Under the pieces are notes generated by a model. That model saw nothing but the letters and a program-made list of their open reading frames with translations, ran no database searches and had not been told where the DNA came from. From assembly GCA_902770195.1 (NCBI GenBank), contig CACXSA010000016.1, forward strand, positions 1 through 33,991: 33,991 nt of DNA, in the 5' to 3' direction. This document shows positions 6,900-13,902 of this stretch, one piece after another (the first letter of the stretch is position 1; every line of letters starts with the position of its first letter). Both the position numbers and the translations under genes were made by a program. The DNA is from an uncultured Prevotellaceae bacterium (GTDB lineage Bacteria; Bacteroidota; Bacteroidia; Bacteroidales; Bacteroidaceae).

Positions 6900-8211
6900 G
6901 AAACCGACCATAGATATCATCACCTTAGGGTGTTCAAAGAATCTTGTTGATTCCGAAACGCTGATGGGACTCTTTAAGGCCCACGGCTATCGTGTGACTC
7001 ACGACTCGGAGAATCCCCACGGTGATATTGCGGTGGTTAACACTTGTGGCTTCATAGAAGATGCAAAGCAAGAAAGTATAGATACTATTTTGGAATTTGT
7101 GCAAGCCAAAGAGGAAGGTAGATTGCAACAGCTCTATGTCATGGGATGTCTCTCTGAACGCTACCTGGCTGATTTGGAAGCAGAAATTCCTGAGGTTGAT
7201 GGATGGTATGGGAAGTTTAATTATAAAGAACTGCTGAATGATTTGTCAAAGAAATTGGATACACCAGAAAAATTCAATTTCCAAGATGTCCATCGCCATA
7301 TCACGACCCCTCGCCATTATGCTTATCTGAAAATCGCAGAAGGCTGTGACCGGCATTGTGCCTATTGTGCTATTCCTATCATTACAGGTAAGCATAGGAG
7401 TCGCCCGATACAAGAAATCTTGAATGAAGTACGCTATCTTGTCAGTCAGGGCACCAAGGAGTTTCAGGTTATTGCGCAGGAACTGACTTATTATGGAGTT
7501 GATATTGATGGTAAACAGCATATAGCAGAGCTGATAGAGCAGATAGCTGCCATTGAAGGTGTGGAGTGGATTCGTCTCCACTATGCTTATCCGGCTCATT
7601 TCCCATGGGATTTGTTACGAGTAATGCGCGAACACGACAATGTTTGCAACTATTTGGACATCGCCTTGCAACATATTTCCAACAATATGCTTTCGCGGAT
7701 GCAGCGTCATGTTACGAAAGAGGAGACGTATGATTTGATACGCCGGATGCGTCATGAAGTTCCTGGAATTCATATACGTACCACACTGATGGTAGGCTTT
7801 CCTGGTGAGACAGATGAGGATTTCCAAGAATTGACAGAGTTCGTGAAATGGGCGCGCTTTGAACGCATGGGTGCATTCGCATATTCGGAGGAAGACGGTA
7901 CCTATTCCGCAATGCACTATCCAGACGATGTGCCTGTTGAGGTGAAACAGCAACGTTTGGACAAACTGATGAGAATACAGCAAAATATAAGTGCTGAAAT
8001 AGAACAAGCTAAAGTCGGTCAAATCCTCCGTGTTATAATAGACAGACAAGAGGGCGACTACTGGATAGGTCGTACAGAATTCTGCTCTCCAGAAGTCGAT
8101 CCGGAAGTTTTAATCTCAAAGAGTGAGCATCTGAAGGTTGGAGCATTCTACAACGCTCGTATCACGGATGCAGAAGAATTTGATTTATACGCCACAACGA
8201 GATATGAATAA
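6892..8211 (+). CDS. rimO: RimO, ribosomal protein uS12 methylthiotransferase
   Basis: 439 aa radical-SAM enzyme that adds a methylthio group to the conserved Asp of ribosomal protein S12. The N-terminal UPF0004 domain has its three cluster cysteines Cys14 (LGCSKN), Cys52 (NTCGF) and Cys86 (MGCLSERY); the radical-SAM cluster motif is CDRHCAYC (Cys152, 156, 159). GSRPIQEI-like and TTLMVGFPGET segments follow, and the C-terminal 60 residues form a TRAM domain. The start at 6892 gives the expected MNKKPTIDIITLGCSKN; a longer frame begins at 6871 but has no family support. Starts inside ftsY and its stop overlaps the HU gene. Confidence 0.95.
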   Translation: MNKKPTIDIITLGCSKNLVDSETLMGLFKAHGYRVTHDSENPHGDIAVVNTCGFIEDAKQESIDTILEFVQAKEEGRLQQLYVMGCLSERYLADLEAEIPEVDGWYGKFNYKELLNDLSKKLDTPEKFNFQDVHRHITTPRHYAYLKIAEGCDRHCAYCAIPIITGKHRSRPIQEILNEVRYLVSQGTKEFQVIAQELTYYGVDIDGKQHIAELIEQIAAIEGVEWIRLHYAYPAHFPWDLLRVMREHDNVCNYLDIALQHISNNMLSRMQRHVTKEETYDLIRRMRHEVPGIHIRTTLMVGFPGETDEDFQELTEFVKWARFERMGAFAYSEEDGTYSAMHYPDDVPVEVKQQRLDKLMRIQQNISAEIEQAKVGQILRVIIDRQEGDYWIGRTEFCSPEVDPEVLISKSEHLKVGAFYNARITDAEEFDLYATTRYE

Positions 8212-8485
8212 CAAAGAGTTTATAGCAGAATTGGCGGAGCGTACAAAATATTCTCCGAAAGATGCCCAACGGCTGGTAAACAACCTGATTGATGCTATGG
8301 GTGACGCTTTTCAAGAAGGCGATGCTGTGCTTATCCCTAACTTTGGAGTCTTTGAGACGAAAAAGAAAATGGAGCGTATCATGATAAATCCTTCTACGGG
8401 GCAGCGTATGCTAGTTCCTCCCAAGTTGGTGTTGAATTTTAAGCCCAACCAGACATGGAGGGATAAATTGAAAGGAGGACAATAG
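8204..8485 (+). CDS. HU-family DNA-binding protein
   Basis: 93 aa, HU/IHF fold: two N-terminal helices (MNNKEFIAELAERTKYSPKDAQRLVNNLIDAM), the beta arm region with INPSTGQRMLVPP and a C-terminal FKPNQTWRDKLK. The NPSTG in the arm fits the HU/IHF family, whose arm proline intercalates at DNA bends. Start 8204 is used because it begins the domain exactly and overlaps the rimO stop by 8 nt (ATGAATAA); the upstream frame to 8138 is inside rimO. The next gene is another HU-domain protein 2 nt downstream, so the two may act as partners, possibly as a heterodimer. Confidence 0.93.
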   Translation: MNNKEFIAELAERTKYSPKDAQRLVNNLIDAMGDAFQEGDAVLIPNFGVFETKKKMERIMINPSTGQRMLVPPKLVLNFKPNQTWRDKLKGGQ

Positions 8486-8487
8486 TC

Positions 8488-9717
8488 ATGGGAAAGTTGA
8501 CAATACAGGAAATAGCCAAGGTACTGGTTGAGAGAAGCGGACTGAGTCAGAAGGATGCCAATCGGTTTGCTTCAGAAATGTTTGCTATTATCCAGCAGCG
8601 TCTTGAAGAGGACGAACTGGTGAAAATCAAAGGTCTAGGTACTTTCAAGATTATCAATGTTGAGGCTCGCGAAAGTGTCAGTGTTCGAACGGGTGAGCGT
8701 GTCGTGATAGATAGTCATGCCAAGGTGACCTTCACTCCAGATGCGGTAATGAAAGAACTTGTCAATAAGCCCTTCTCTCAATTTGAGACCGTTGTCTTGA
8801 ACGATGGAGTAGAATTTGATGATGTGACAGAGGATAGTGATGAGGACAATGCAAAGTCTGAAGAGAAAGCTGTTGTCACGGAAGAAGAATCTTCTGCAGA
8901 GGAAGTACCCTCAGGTGAAGAGTCCATAGTCGAGGAACAATCCATCGTCATGCTTGCTGACGTAGAGCCTATATCAGAGGAGCCTGTAGTCGAGGAGCCT
9001 GTAGTCGAGGAGCCTGTAGTCGAGGAACCTGTAGTCGAGGAGCCTGTAGTCGAGGAGCCTGTAGTCGAGGAACCTGTAGCAGAGGAACCTGTAGCAGAGG
9101 AACCTGCAGTCGAGGAGCCTGAAGCAGAAGTGACAATGTCTGGGAATTTTGATGTAGAAGAGAATGCTGAAGAGTCGTTGTGGAGAAAATGGCTACTACC
9201 CGTAGTTCTCGTCTTGGTATTAATGGGACTTTCAGCATTTGGTGGCTATTATTATGCAATGTATAAGATGTCTAGTCATAAAATAAATATTAAGGAAGAA
9301 AAAAAGACAGAGAAAGTGGTTCCCCTTTCAGAAACCACCGATAGTACCGTTGTTGTGAAAGATACCGTAGCTACTAAATCGCCCGAGAATACAGAAGAAC
9401 CTGATTTGAAGACAGAGTCATCCACAGTGAAAGATGAAACGGATAATAAAAAAGTAGTGGAAGATGCAGAAGAGGTAGATCCGTATGCGGCAAAAGACGA
9501 ACGAGTAAGACTTGGTGCTTACAAAATTATAGGTACTGCCGAGGAAGTTACTGTCCTTCCTGGTCAGACTTTCTATAGTATTTGTCGTGCACATTTAGGA
9601 CCTGATATGCAATGCTATGTGGAAGTCTATAACAACCTGCCCAGGGATCCAAAAATCGAAGTAGGTCAGGTTATCAAAATTCCCAAGCTTAAAATAAAGA
9701 AAAGGCGTAAAAGGTGA
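8488..9717 (+). CDS. Membrane-anchored HU-domain protein with EEPVV repeat and LysM-like C-terminus
   Basis: 409 aa. Residues 1-95 are an HU/IHF domain (TIQEIAKVLVERSGLSQKDANRFASEMF, GLGTFKI, VTFTPDAVMKELVN). Residues 96-163 are acidic; 164-213 are ten five-residue EEPVV-type repeats. A single transmembrane helix follows at about 236-258 after WRKW. Residues 260-345 are a charged linker, and about 348-400 form a LysM-like module (VLPGQTFYSICRAHLG, VEVYNNLPRDPKIEVGQVIKIPKL), ending in a basic KIKKRRKR tail. Predicted topology is HU in the cytoplasm and the LysM-like part in the periplasm. AGGAGG lies 14 nt ahead of the ATG, rare for this phylum. A terminator follows. Confidence 0.9.
   Translation: MGKLTIQEIAKVLVERSGLSQKDANRFASEMFAIIQQRLEEDELVKIKGLGTFKIINVEARESVSVRTGERVVIDSHAKVTFTPDAVMKELVNKPFSQFETVVLNDGVEFDDVTEDSDEDNAKSEEKAVVTEEESSAEEVPSGEESIVEEQSIVMLADVEPISEEPVVEEPVVEEPVVEEPVVEEPVVEEPVVEEPVAEEPVAEEPAVEEPEAEVTMSGNFDVEENAEESLWRKWLLPVVLVLVLMGLSAFGGYYYAMYKMSSHKINIKEEKKTEKVVPLSETTDSTVVVKDTVATKSPENTEEPDLKTESSTVKDETDNKKVVEDAEEVDPYAAKDERVRLGAYKIIGTAEEVTVLPGQTFYSICRAHLGPDMQCYVEVYNNLPRDPKIEVGQVIKIPKLKIKKRRKR
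8977..9126 (+). repeat. 15-nt in-frame tandem repeat, ten units (EEPVV-type)
   Basis: Ten units of GAGGARCCTGTAGTC or close variants encode EEPVV x6, EEPVA x2, EEPAV and EEPEA. The first three and units 5-6 are identical at DNA level, so the array has expanded recently by slippage or unequal crossover. Loss or gain of a unit keeps the frame and only changes the length of the linker between the HU domain and the membrane. Confidence 0.95.
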
Positions 9718-9727
9718 TGAATATTTG

Positions 9728-9764
9728 AAAGTTTCTTAAAATGTAAGTTTTAGGAAACTTTTTT
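9728..9764 (+). terminator. Intrinsic terminator after the HU-LysM gene
   Basis: AAAGTTTCTTAAAA (9728-9741) pairs with TTTTAGGAAACTTT (9748-9761) with one T-G wobble and a 6-nt loop, followed by a T-run. It separates the ftsY-rimO-HU operon from the Bat operon. Confidence 0.85.
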
Positions 9765-9784
9765 AATATTATTTAGGTATGGAG

Positions 9785-9818
9785 TTGTATGCAATAACGC
9801 TTGAAATGAGTACTTTTG
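9785..9818 (+). promoter_or_regulatory. Promoter of the Bat operon
   Basis: TACTTTTG at 9811-9818 matches TAnnTTTG; TTG at 9785-9787 lies 23 nt upstream of it, at the long end of the allowed spacing. The moxR start codon is 36 nt downstream. Confidence 0.65.
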
Positions 9819-9854
9819 CATCTTAAATAAGTAAATTGTAAAAATTCAAATATT

Positions 9855-10850
9855 ATGGCAGAAGCTATTGATATCCGCGAATTGAATATGCGGATAGAAC
9901 AACAAAGCGGATTCGTCACAAATCTTGTGACGGGTATGGATCGTGTAATCGTTGGTCAAAAACATCTAGTGGACTCTTTGCTGATTGGTCTGCTGAGCGA
10001 TGGTAATATCCTTTTGGAAGGTGTTCCAGGACTGGCAAAGACATTGGCTATCAAGACGCTTGCTCAACTGATTGATGCGTCATATAGTCGTATTCAGTTT
10101 ACACCAGACTTGTTACCTGCTGACGTTACAGGAACAATGATTTATTCGCAGAAAGACGAGAAGTTCCAGGTAAAGCGTGGACCTGTGTTTGCAAACTTCG
10201 TGCTTGCAGATGAAATAAACCGTGCTCCTGCGAAGGTACAGAGTGCCTTACTGGAGGCTATGCAGGAGAAACAGGTTACTATTGGAAGTGAAACTTTCAA
10301 TTTGCCAAATCCTTTTCTGGTGATGGCCACTCAGAATCCTATTGAGCAGGAAGGAACTTATCCGTTGCCAGAAGCTCAGATGGACCGTTTTATGCTGAAG
10401 GTTGTAATTGGCTACCCAACAATTGACGAAGAAAAGAAGATTATTCGCGAAAACATTGTTGGTGCATTGCCTACGGTAACTCCTGTTACAACTGCTGAGG
10501 AGATTGTCAATGCTCGTTCTGTAGTTCGGGAGGTTTATATTGATGAGAAAATTGAACAGTATATTGCCGATATTGTGTTTGCCACCCGTTTCCCTGACCG
10601 TTATGGATTAAAAGACATGAAAGACATGATTGCGTTTGGCGGTTCTCCTCGTGCTTCTATTAATCTTGCGAAGGCTGCTCGTGCCTATGCTTTCATCAAG
10701 CGCCGTGGTTATGTTGTTCCAGAAGATGTGCGTGCTATTGCTCATGATGTTCTTCGCCATCGTATCGGTTTGACTTATGAGGCTGAGGCGTCGAATGTCA
10801 CCAGTGAGGAAATTGTTTCGAAGATTATCAATAAGGTTGAGGTACCTTGA
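9855..10850 (+). CDS. moxR: MoxR-family AAA+ ATPase of the Bat operon
   Basis: 331 aa. MoxR ATPases act as chaperones that mature or regulate VWA-domain partners, and here the next genes encode such partners. Walker A is GVPGLAKT (56-63), Walker B is VLADEINRAPAKVQ (Asp119, Glu120), and sensor 1 is MATQNPIEQEGTYPLPEAQMDRFMLK. The C-terminal lid contains the GGSPRASINLAKAARAYA signature. It is the first gene after the operon promoter and terminator boundary. The 87-nt gap to the DUF58 gene is filled with inverted octamer arrays. Confidence 0.95.
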   Translation: MAEAIDIRELNMRIEQQSGFVTNLVTGMDRVIVGQKHLVDSLLIGLLSDGNILLEGVPGLAKTLAIKTLAQLIDASYSRIQFTPDLLPADVTGTMIYSQKDEKFQVKRGPVFANFVLADEINRAPAKVQSALLEAMQEKQVTIGSETFNLPNPFLVMATQNPIEQEGTYPLPEAQMDRFMLKVVIGYPTIDEEKKIIRENIVGALPTVTPVTTAEEIVNARSVVREVYIDEKIEQYIADIVFATRFPDRYGLKDMKDMIAFGGSPRASINLAKAARAYAFIKRRGYVVPEDVRAIAHDVLRHRIGLTYEAEASNVTSEEIVSKIINKVEVP

Positions 10851-10937
10851 TTTGACGATTGGATGATTTTACTATTTGACAATTGCTGCCGCAATAAATA
10901 GTCAAATGGTGAAATAGTGAAATAGTAAAATAGTAAG
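10851..10937. repeat. Head-to-head octamer arrays between moxR and the DUF58 gene
   Basis: The left half, read on the minus strand, is CAATTGT-CAAATAGT-AAAATCAT-CCAATCGT-CAAA; the right half on the plus strand is AAATAGT-CAAATGGT-GAAATAGT-GAAATAGT-AAAATAGT-AAG, ending at the DUF58 ATG. The halves meet at a small hairpin ATTGC-TGCC-GCAAT (10882-10895) flanked by ATTTGAC (10874-10880) and GTCAAAT (10901-10907). The array fills the whole gap: it starts right after the moxR stop. Same octamer family as at 31765-32199. Confidence 0.8.
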
Positions 10938-11807
10938 ATGGAGACTTCTGAGATAATAAAGAAAGTTCGGAAGATAGAAATCAAGGCGCGCGGTCTGAGT
11001 TCTAATGTCTTCGCAGGGCAATACCATTCTGCCTTCAAGGGTAGGGGTATGGCTTTCTCCGAAGTTCGTGAATATCAGTATGGCGATGATGTTCGTGACA
11101 TCGATTGGAATGTAACTGCCCGTTTCCATCGCCCTTATGTCAAGGTGTTCGAAGAGGAACGTGAACTTACTGTTATGCTGCTCATCGATGTTAGTGGTTC
11201 GTTGGATTTTGGTACTCAGCGGCAGATGAAACGCGACATGGTGACGGAGATAGCTGCAACGATAGCATTCTCTGCCATTCAAAACAACGATAAAATAGGT
11301 GTGGTGTTTTTCTCCGATCGTATTGAGAAATATATTCCGCCTAAGAAAGGTCGCAAGCATATCCTCTATATCATCCGTGAAATGCTCGATTTCCAACCTG
11401 AGTCGCGTCGTACTGATGTGAAACAGGCTCTTGAGTTCCTGACCAGTGTTGCTAAGCGTCGCTGCACGGCTTTTGTGCTGAGTGATTTCTACGTTCGTCA
11501 AGACTTCCTGCAGCCTTTGCAAATATGTAACCGTAAGCATGATGTGGTGGCTTTGCAGGTGTATGATGTCTTGGCTCGTCAGTTGCCAGATGTAGGACTG
11601 ATGCGTGTTGTAGATGCTGAGACGGGTCACGAACAATATATTGATACCGGTAGCCGCAGCCTTCGTAAGGCGCATGAGAACTATTGGAATCATCGTCAGC
11701 AACAGTTGCGTGAAACGATGAACAAGAGTAATGTCGATTTGGTTAGCATAGCAACCAACGAGGACTACGTGAAGGCATTGCTGATGTTGTTTAAACAAAG
11801 AAGTTAA
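10938..11807 (+). CDS. DUF58 / VWA-like protein of the Bat operon
   Basis: 289 aa DUF58 protein, typically encoded beside MoxR. The DUF58 core GMAFSEVREYQYGDDVRDIDWNVTARF is followed by a VWA-like fold with a MIDAS-type DVSGS (Asp84, Ser86, Ser88). No membrane helix is predicted, unlike many DUF58 proteins, so it probably acts in the cytoplasm as a MoxR client or adaptor. The function in the Bat system is not established. Start 10938 abuts the octamer array; the stop overlaps the next start by one base (TAATG). Confidence 0.92.
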   Translation: METSEIIKKVRKIEIKARGLSSNVFAGQYHSAFKGRGMAFSEVREYQYGDDVRDIDWNVTARFHRPYVKVFEEERELTVMLLIDVSGSLDFGTQRQMKRDMVTEIAATIAFSAIQNNDKIGVVFFSDRIEKYIPPKKGRKHILYIIREMLDFQPESRRTDVKQALEFLTSVAKRRCTAFVLSDFYVRQDFLQPLQICNRKHDVVALQVYDVLARQLPDVGLMRVVDAETGHEQYIDTGSRSLRKAHENYWNHRQQQLRETMNKSNVDLVSIATNEDYVKALLMLFKQRS

Positions 11808-12850
11808 TGAAAAGAGTAGTGTTATTGATCAGCCTGATAACCAGTACTTTGCTGACTTTCGCTCAGTCAGGTGTTGAAGTTAAGGTAGAACCAATAGAAA
11901 TGATGATAGGCGAGCAGGCGCAGGTCACGGTGACTGTTCAGGCGGGTAAGGATGATAAGGTGGAGTTTCCTACTTATCAGCCTCGTCAGCAGATTGTGGA
12001 AGGTGTCGAAGTAATTGCTGCTCAGCATCCGTCTGATAACATTTTACAATTGACGTTGACCTCTTTTGATGGCAACCTCTATTATCTTCCTCCCTTTAAG
12101 GTTAAGGTTAACGGCAAGACTATAGAAAGCAAGAGTTTAGCCCTTAAGGTTGTTGAGGTAGAAGTTGACACGACAAAGCTCGAGAAATTCTTTGGTCCGA
12201 AGGATGTTCAGGATAACCCATTCCAATGGAGCGATTGGTCCTTGCCGTTCTGGCTGAGCGTATTTATGCTGTTATTGTTAGCTGTTGCTTATTATCTCTA
12301 TCTTCGTTTACGTGACAATAAGCCCATCATGGTTCGCATCAAGATTGTGAAGCGTCTGTTGCCTCATCAGAAGGCCATGAAGGAGATAGAGCAGATAAAG
12401 GCTGACAAGATGGTTAACTCGGAAAATCAGAAAGAGTATTATACAAAACTGACAGACACGTTGCGTAAGTATATTGAAGAACGCTATGGGTTCTCTGCTA
12501 TGGAGATGACAAGTTCCGAAATCATCGAGCGTCTGACAACTGCAGATGATCAGCAGAGTCTTGGTGAGCTACGCCAACTCTTTATGACAGCAGACTTAGT
12601 CAAGTTTGCAAAATATTCAACAATGATTAATGAAAATGATGCCAATTTGGTGAATGCGATAGACTTCATTAACCAGACGAAGCTGGAAAATCAGCCCACC
12701 GAGGAAACTGTTAAGCCACAGTTGTCTGAAGAAGATCAGCGTTCTCAGAAGATACGTCGCGTTCTAAAGACAGTTATTGGAAGTGTGATTATCATCTCTG
12801 TCTTACTGTTCTGTTATGTCGTCTATAGCATATATCAACTATTGAATTGA
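11807..12850 (+). CDS. Bat-operon membrane protein with signal peptide (unnamed, BatD/DUF4381-like position)
   Basis: 347 aa. A signal peptide (MKRVVLLISLITSTLLTFAQS) leads into a periplasmic beta-rich domain to about residue 140, then a membrane helix at about 145-165 (WLSVFMLLLLAVAYYLYL), a cytoplasmic helical region with the pattern EYYTKLTDTLRKYIEERYGFSAMEMTSSEI, and a second helix near the C-terminus (325-345). The cytoplasmic motif is shared by proteins that sit between DUF58 and batA genes and resembles the C-terminal part of BatD. It overlaps the DUF58 gene by 1 nt and precedes batA by 9 nt. Confidence 0.85.
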   Translation: MKRVVLLISLITSTLLTFAQSGVEVKVEPIEMMIGEQAQVTVTVQAGKDDKVEFPTYQPRQQIVEGVEVIAAQHPSDNILQLTLTSFDGNLYYLPPFKVKVNGKTIESKSLALKVVEVEVDTTKLEKFFGPKDVQDNPFQWSDWSLPFWLSVFMLLLLAVAYYLYLRLRDNKPIMVRIKIVKRLLPHQKAMKEIEQIKADKMVNSENQKEYYTKLTDTLRKYIEERYGFSAMEMTSSEIIERLTTADDQQSLGELRQLFMTADLVKFAKYSTMINENDANLVNAIDFINQTKLENQPTEETVKPQLSEEDQRSQKIRRVLKTVIGSVIIISVLLFCYVVYSIYQLLN

Positions 12851-12859
12851 ATGTAAACA

Positions 12860-13858
12860 ATGGAATTTGCCAATAAAGAATATCTGTTTCTCCTGTTGCT
12901 TATCATACCCTACTTGGTATGGTATTTAATGTACAGGAAGAAAAGTGAGCCAACAATGCGTATGAGCGATACTTTTGCGTATCGCTATGCACCCCGCTCA
13001 TGGAAAGTTCGCCTGATGCCTTTGCAATTATTTTTACGTTTGGCGGTCTATGTGCTTTTGGTTATTATCTTGGCTCGTCCGCAAACACAAAACTCCTGGA
13101 AAAATAAGACTATGGAGGGTATTGACATCATGTTGGCTATGGACGTTTCTACTTCTATGTTGGCAGAAGATTTGAAACCTAATCGTATGGAAGCTGCCAA
13201 GCAGGTGGCTGCCGATTTCATCATAGGTCGTCCGAACGATAACATCGGATTGAGCATCTTTGCAGGTGAGGCATTCACCCAGTGTCCTATGACAACGGAT
13301 CATGCTTCTCTGCTTAATCTTCTTCAGAATGTACGTACAGATATTGCCCAGCGTGGTCTGATAGAGGATGGTACAGCTATAGGCATGGGACTGGCCAATG
13401 CCGTTTCACGCCTAAAAGATTCTAAAGCCAAGAGCAAAGTAGTCATTCTGCTTACCGATGGTTCCAATAACCGCGGCGACCTGTCACCAATGACAGCTGC
13501 TGAGATAGCTAAGAGTTTTGGCGTCCGTGTCTATACCATTGGTGTGGGCACCAATAAGGTGGCTCCTTATCCCATGCCTGTTGCAGGTGGTATTCAGTAT
13601 GTGAACATGCCTGTTGAAATTGATACTAAGACACTTAGCGAGATAGCCTCTGCAACCGATGGCGATTTCTATCGAGCTACCAACAATCAGGAGTTGAAGC
13701 AGATATACAAGGAGATAGACAAGTTAGAGAAGTCAAAACTCAATGTCAAGAAGTTCAGCAAACGCTATGAGGCCTACCAGCCCTATGCCATCGTTGCTGC
13801 CTTGTTGCTATTGCTAGAAATGCTTCTGCGGATAACAATATTCCGCAAACTTCCATAA
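12860..13858 (+). CDS. batA: BatA, VWA-domain membrane protein
   Basis: 332 aa. Two N-terminal membrane helices (about 8-24 and 55-75, ending ILARPQ), a von Willebrand factor A domain with a complete MIDAS (Asp95-Val-Ser97-Thr-Ser99, and LLTDGSNNRGD), then a C-terminal helix (about 312-330). The pattern of short N-terminal region, VWA and final helix is the BatA/BatB pattern known from Bacteroides fragilis, where the operon supports oxygen tolerance. Partner of the similar VWA protein encoded next; the 44-nt gap between them holds only AT-rich sequence. Confidence 0.95.
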   Translation: MEFANKEYLFLLLLIIPYLVWYLMYRKKSEPTMRMSDTFAYRYAPRSWKVRLMPLQLFLRLAVYVLLVIILARPQTQNSWKNKTMEGIDIMLAMDVSTSMLAEDLKPNRMEAAKQVAADFIIGRPNDNIGLSIFAGEAFTQCPMTTDHASLLNLLQNVRTDIAQRGLIEDGTAIGMGLANAVSRLKDSKAKSKVVILLTDGSNNRGDLSPMTAAEIAKSFGVRVYTIGVGTNKVAPYPMPVAGGIQYVNMPVEIDTKTLSEIASATDGDFYRATNNQELKQIYKEIDKLEKSKLNVKKFSKRYEAYQPYAIVAALLLLLEMLLRITIFRKLP

Positions 13859-13902
13859 TTAAAAAAGAAAAATCGTTAATAACAAAATACTTCATACATT
13901 CA

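Noticed and set aside
10902-11798. 298-codon frame antisense to the DUF58 gene
   Set aside because: Shadow of a conserved gene; its start lies beyond the coding end and its C-terminus is the octamer repeat.
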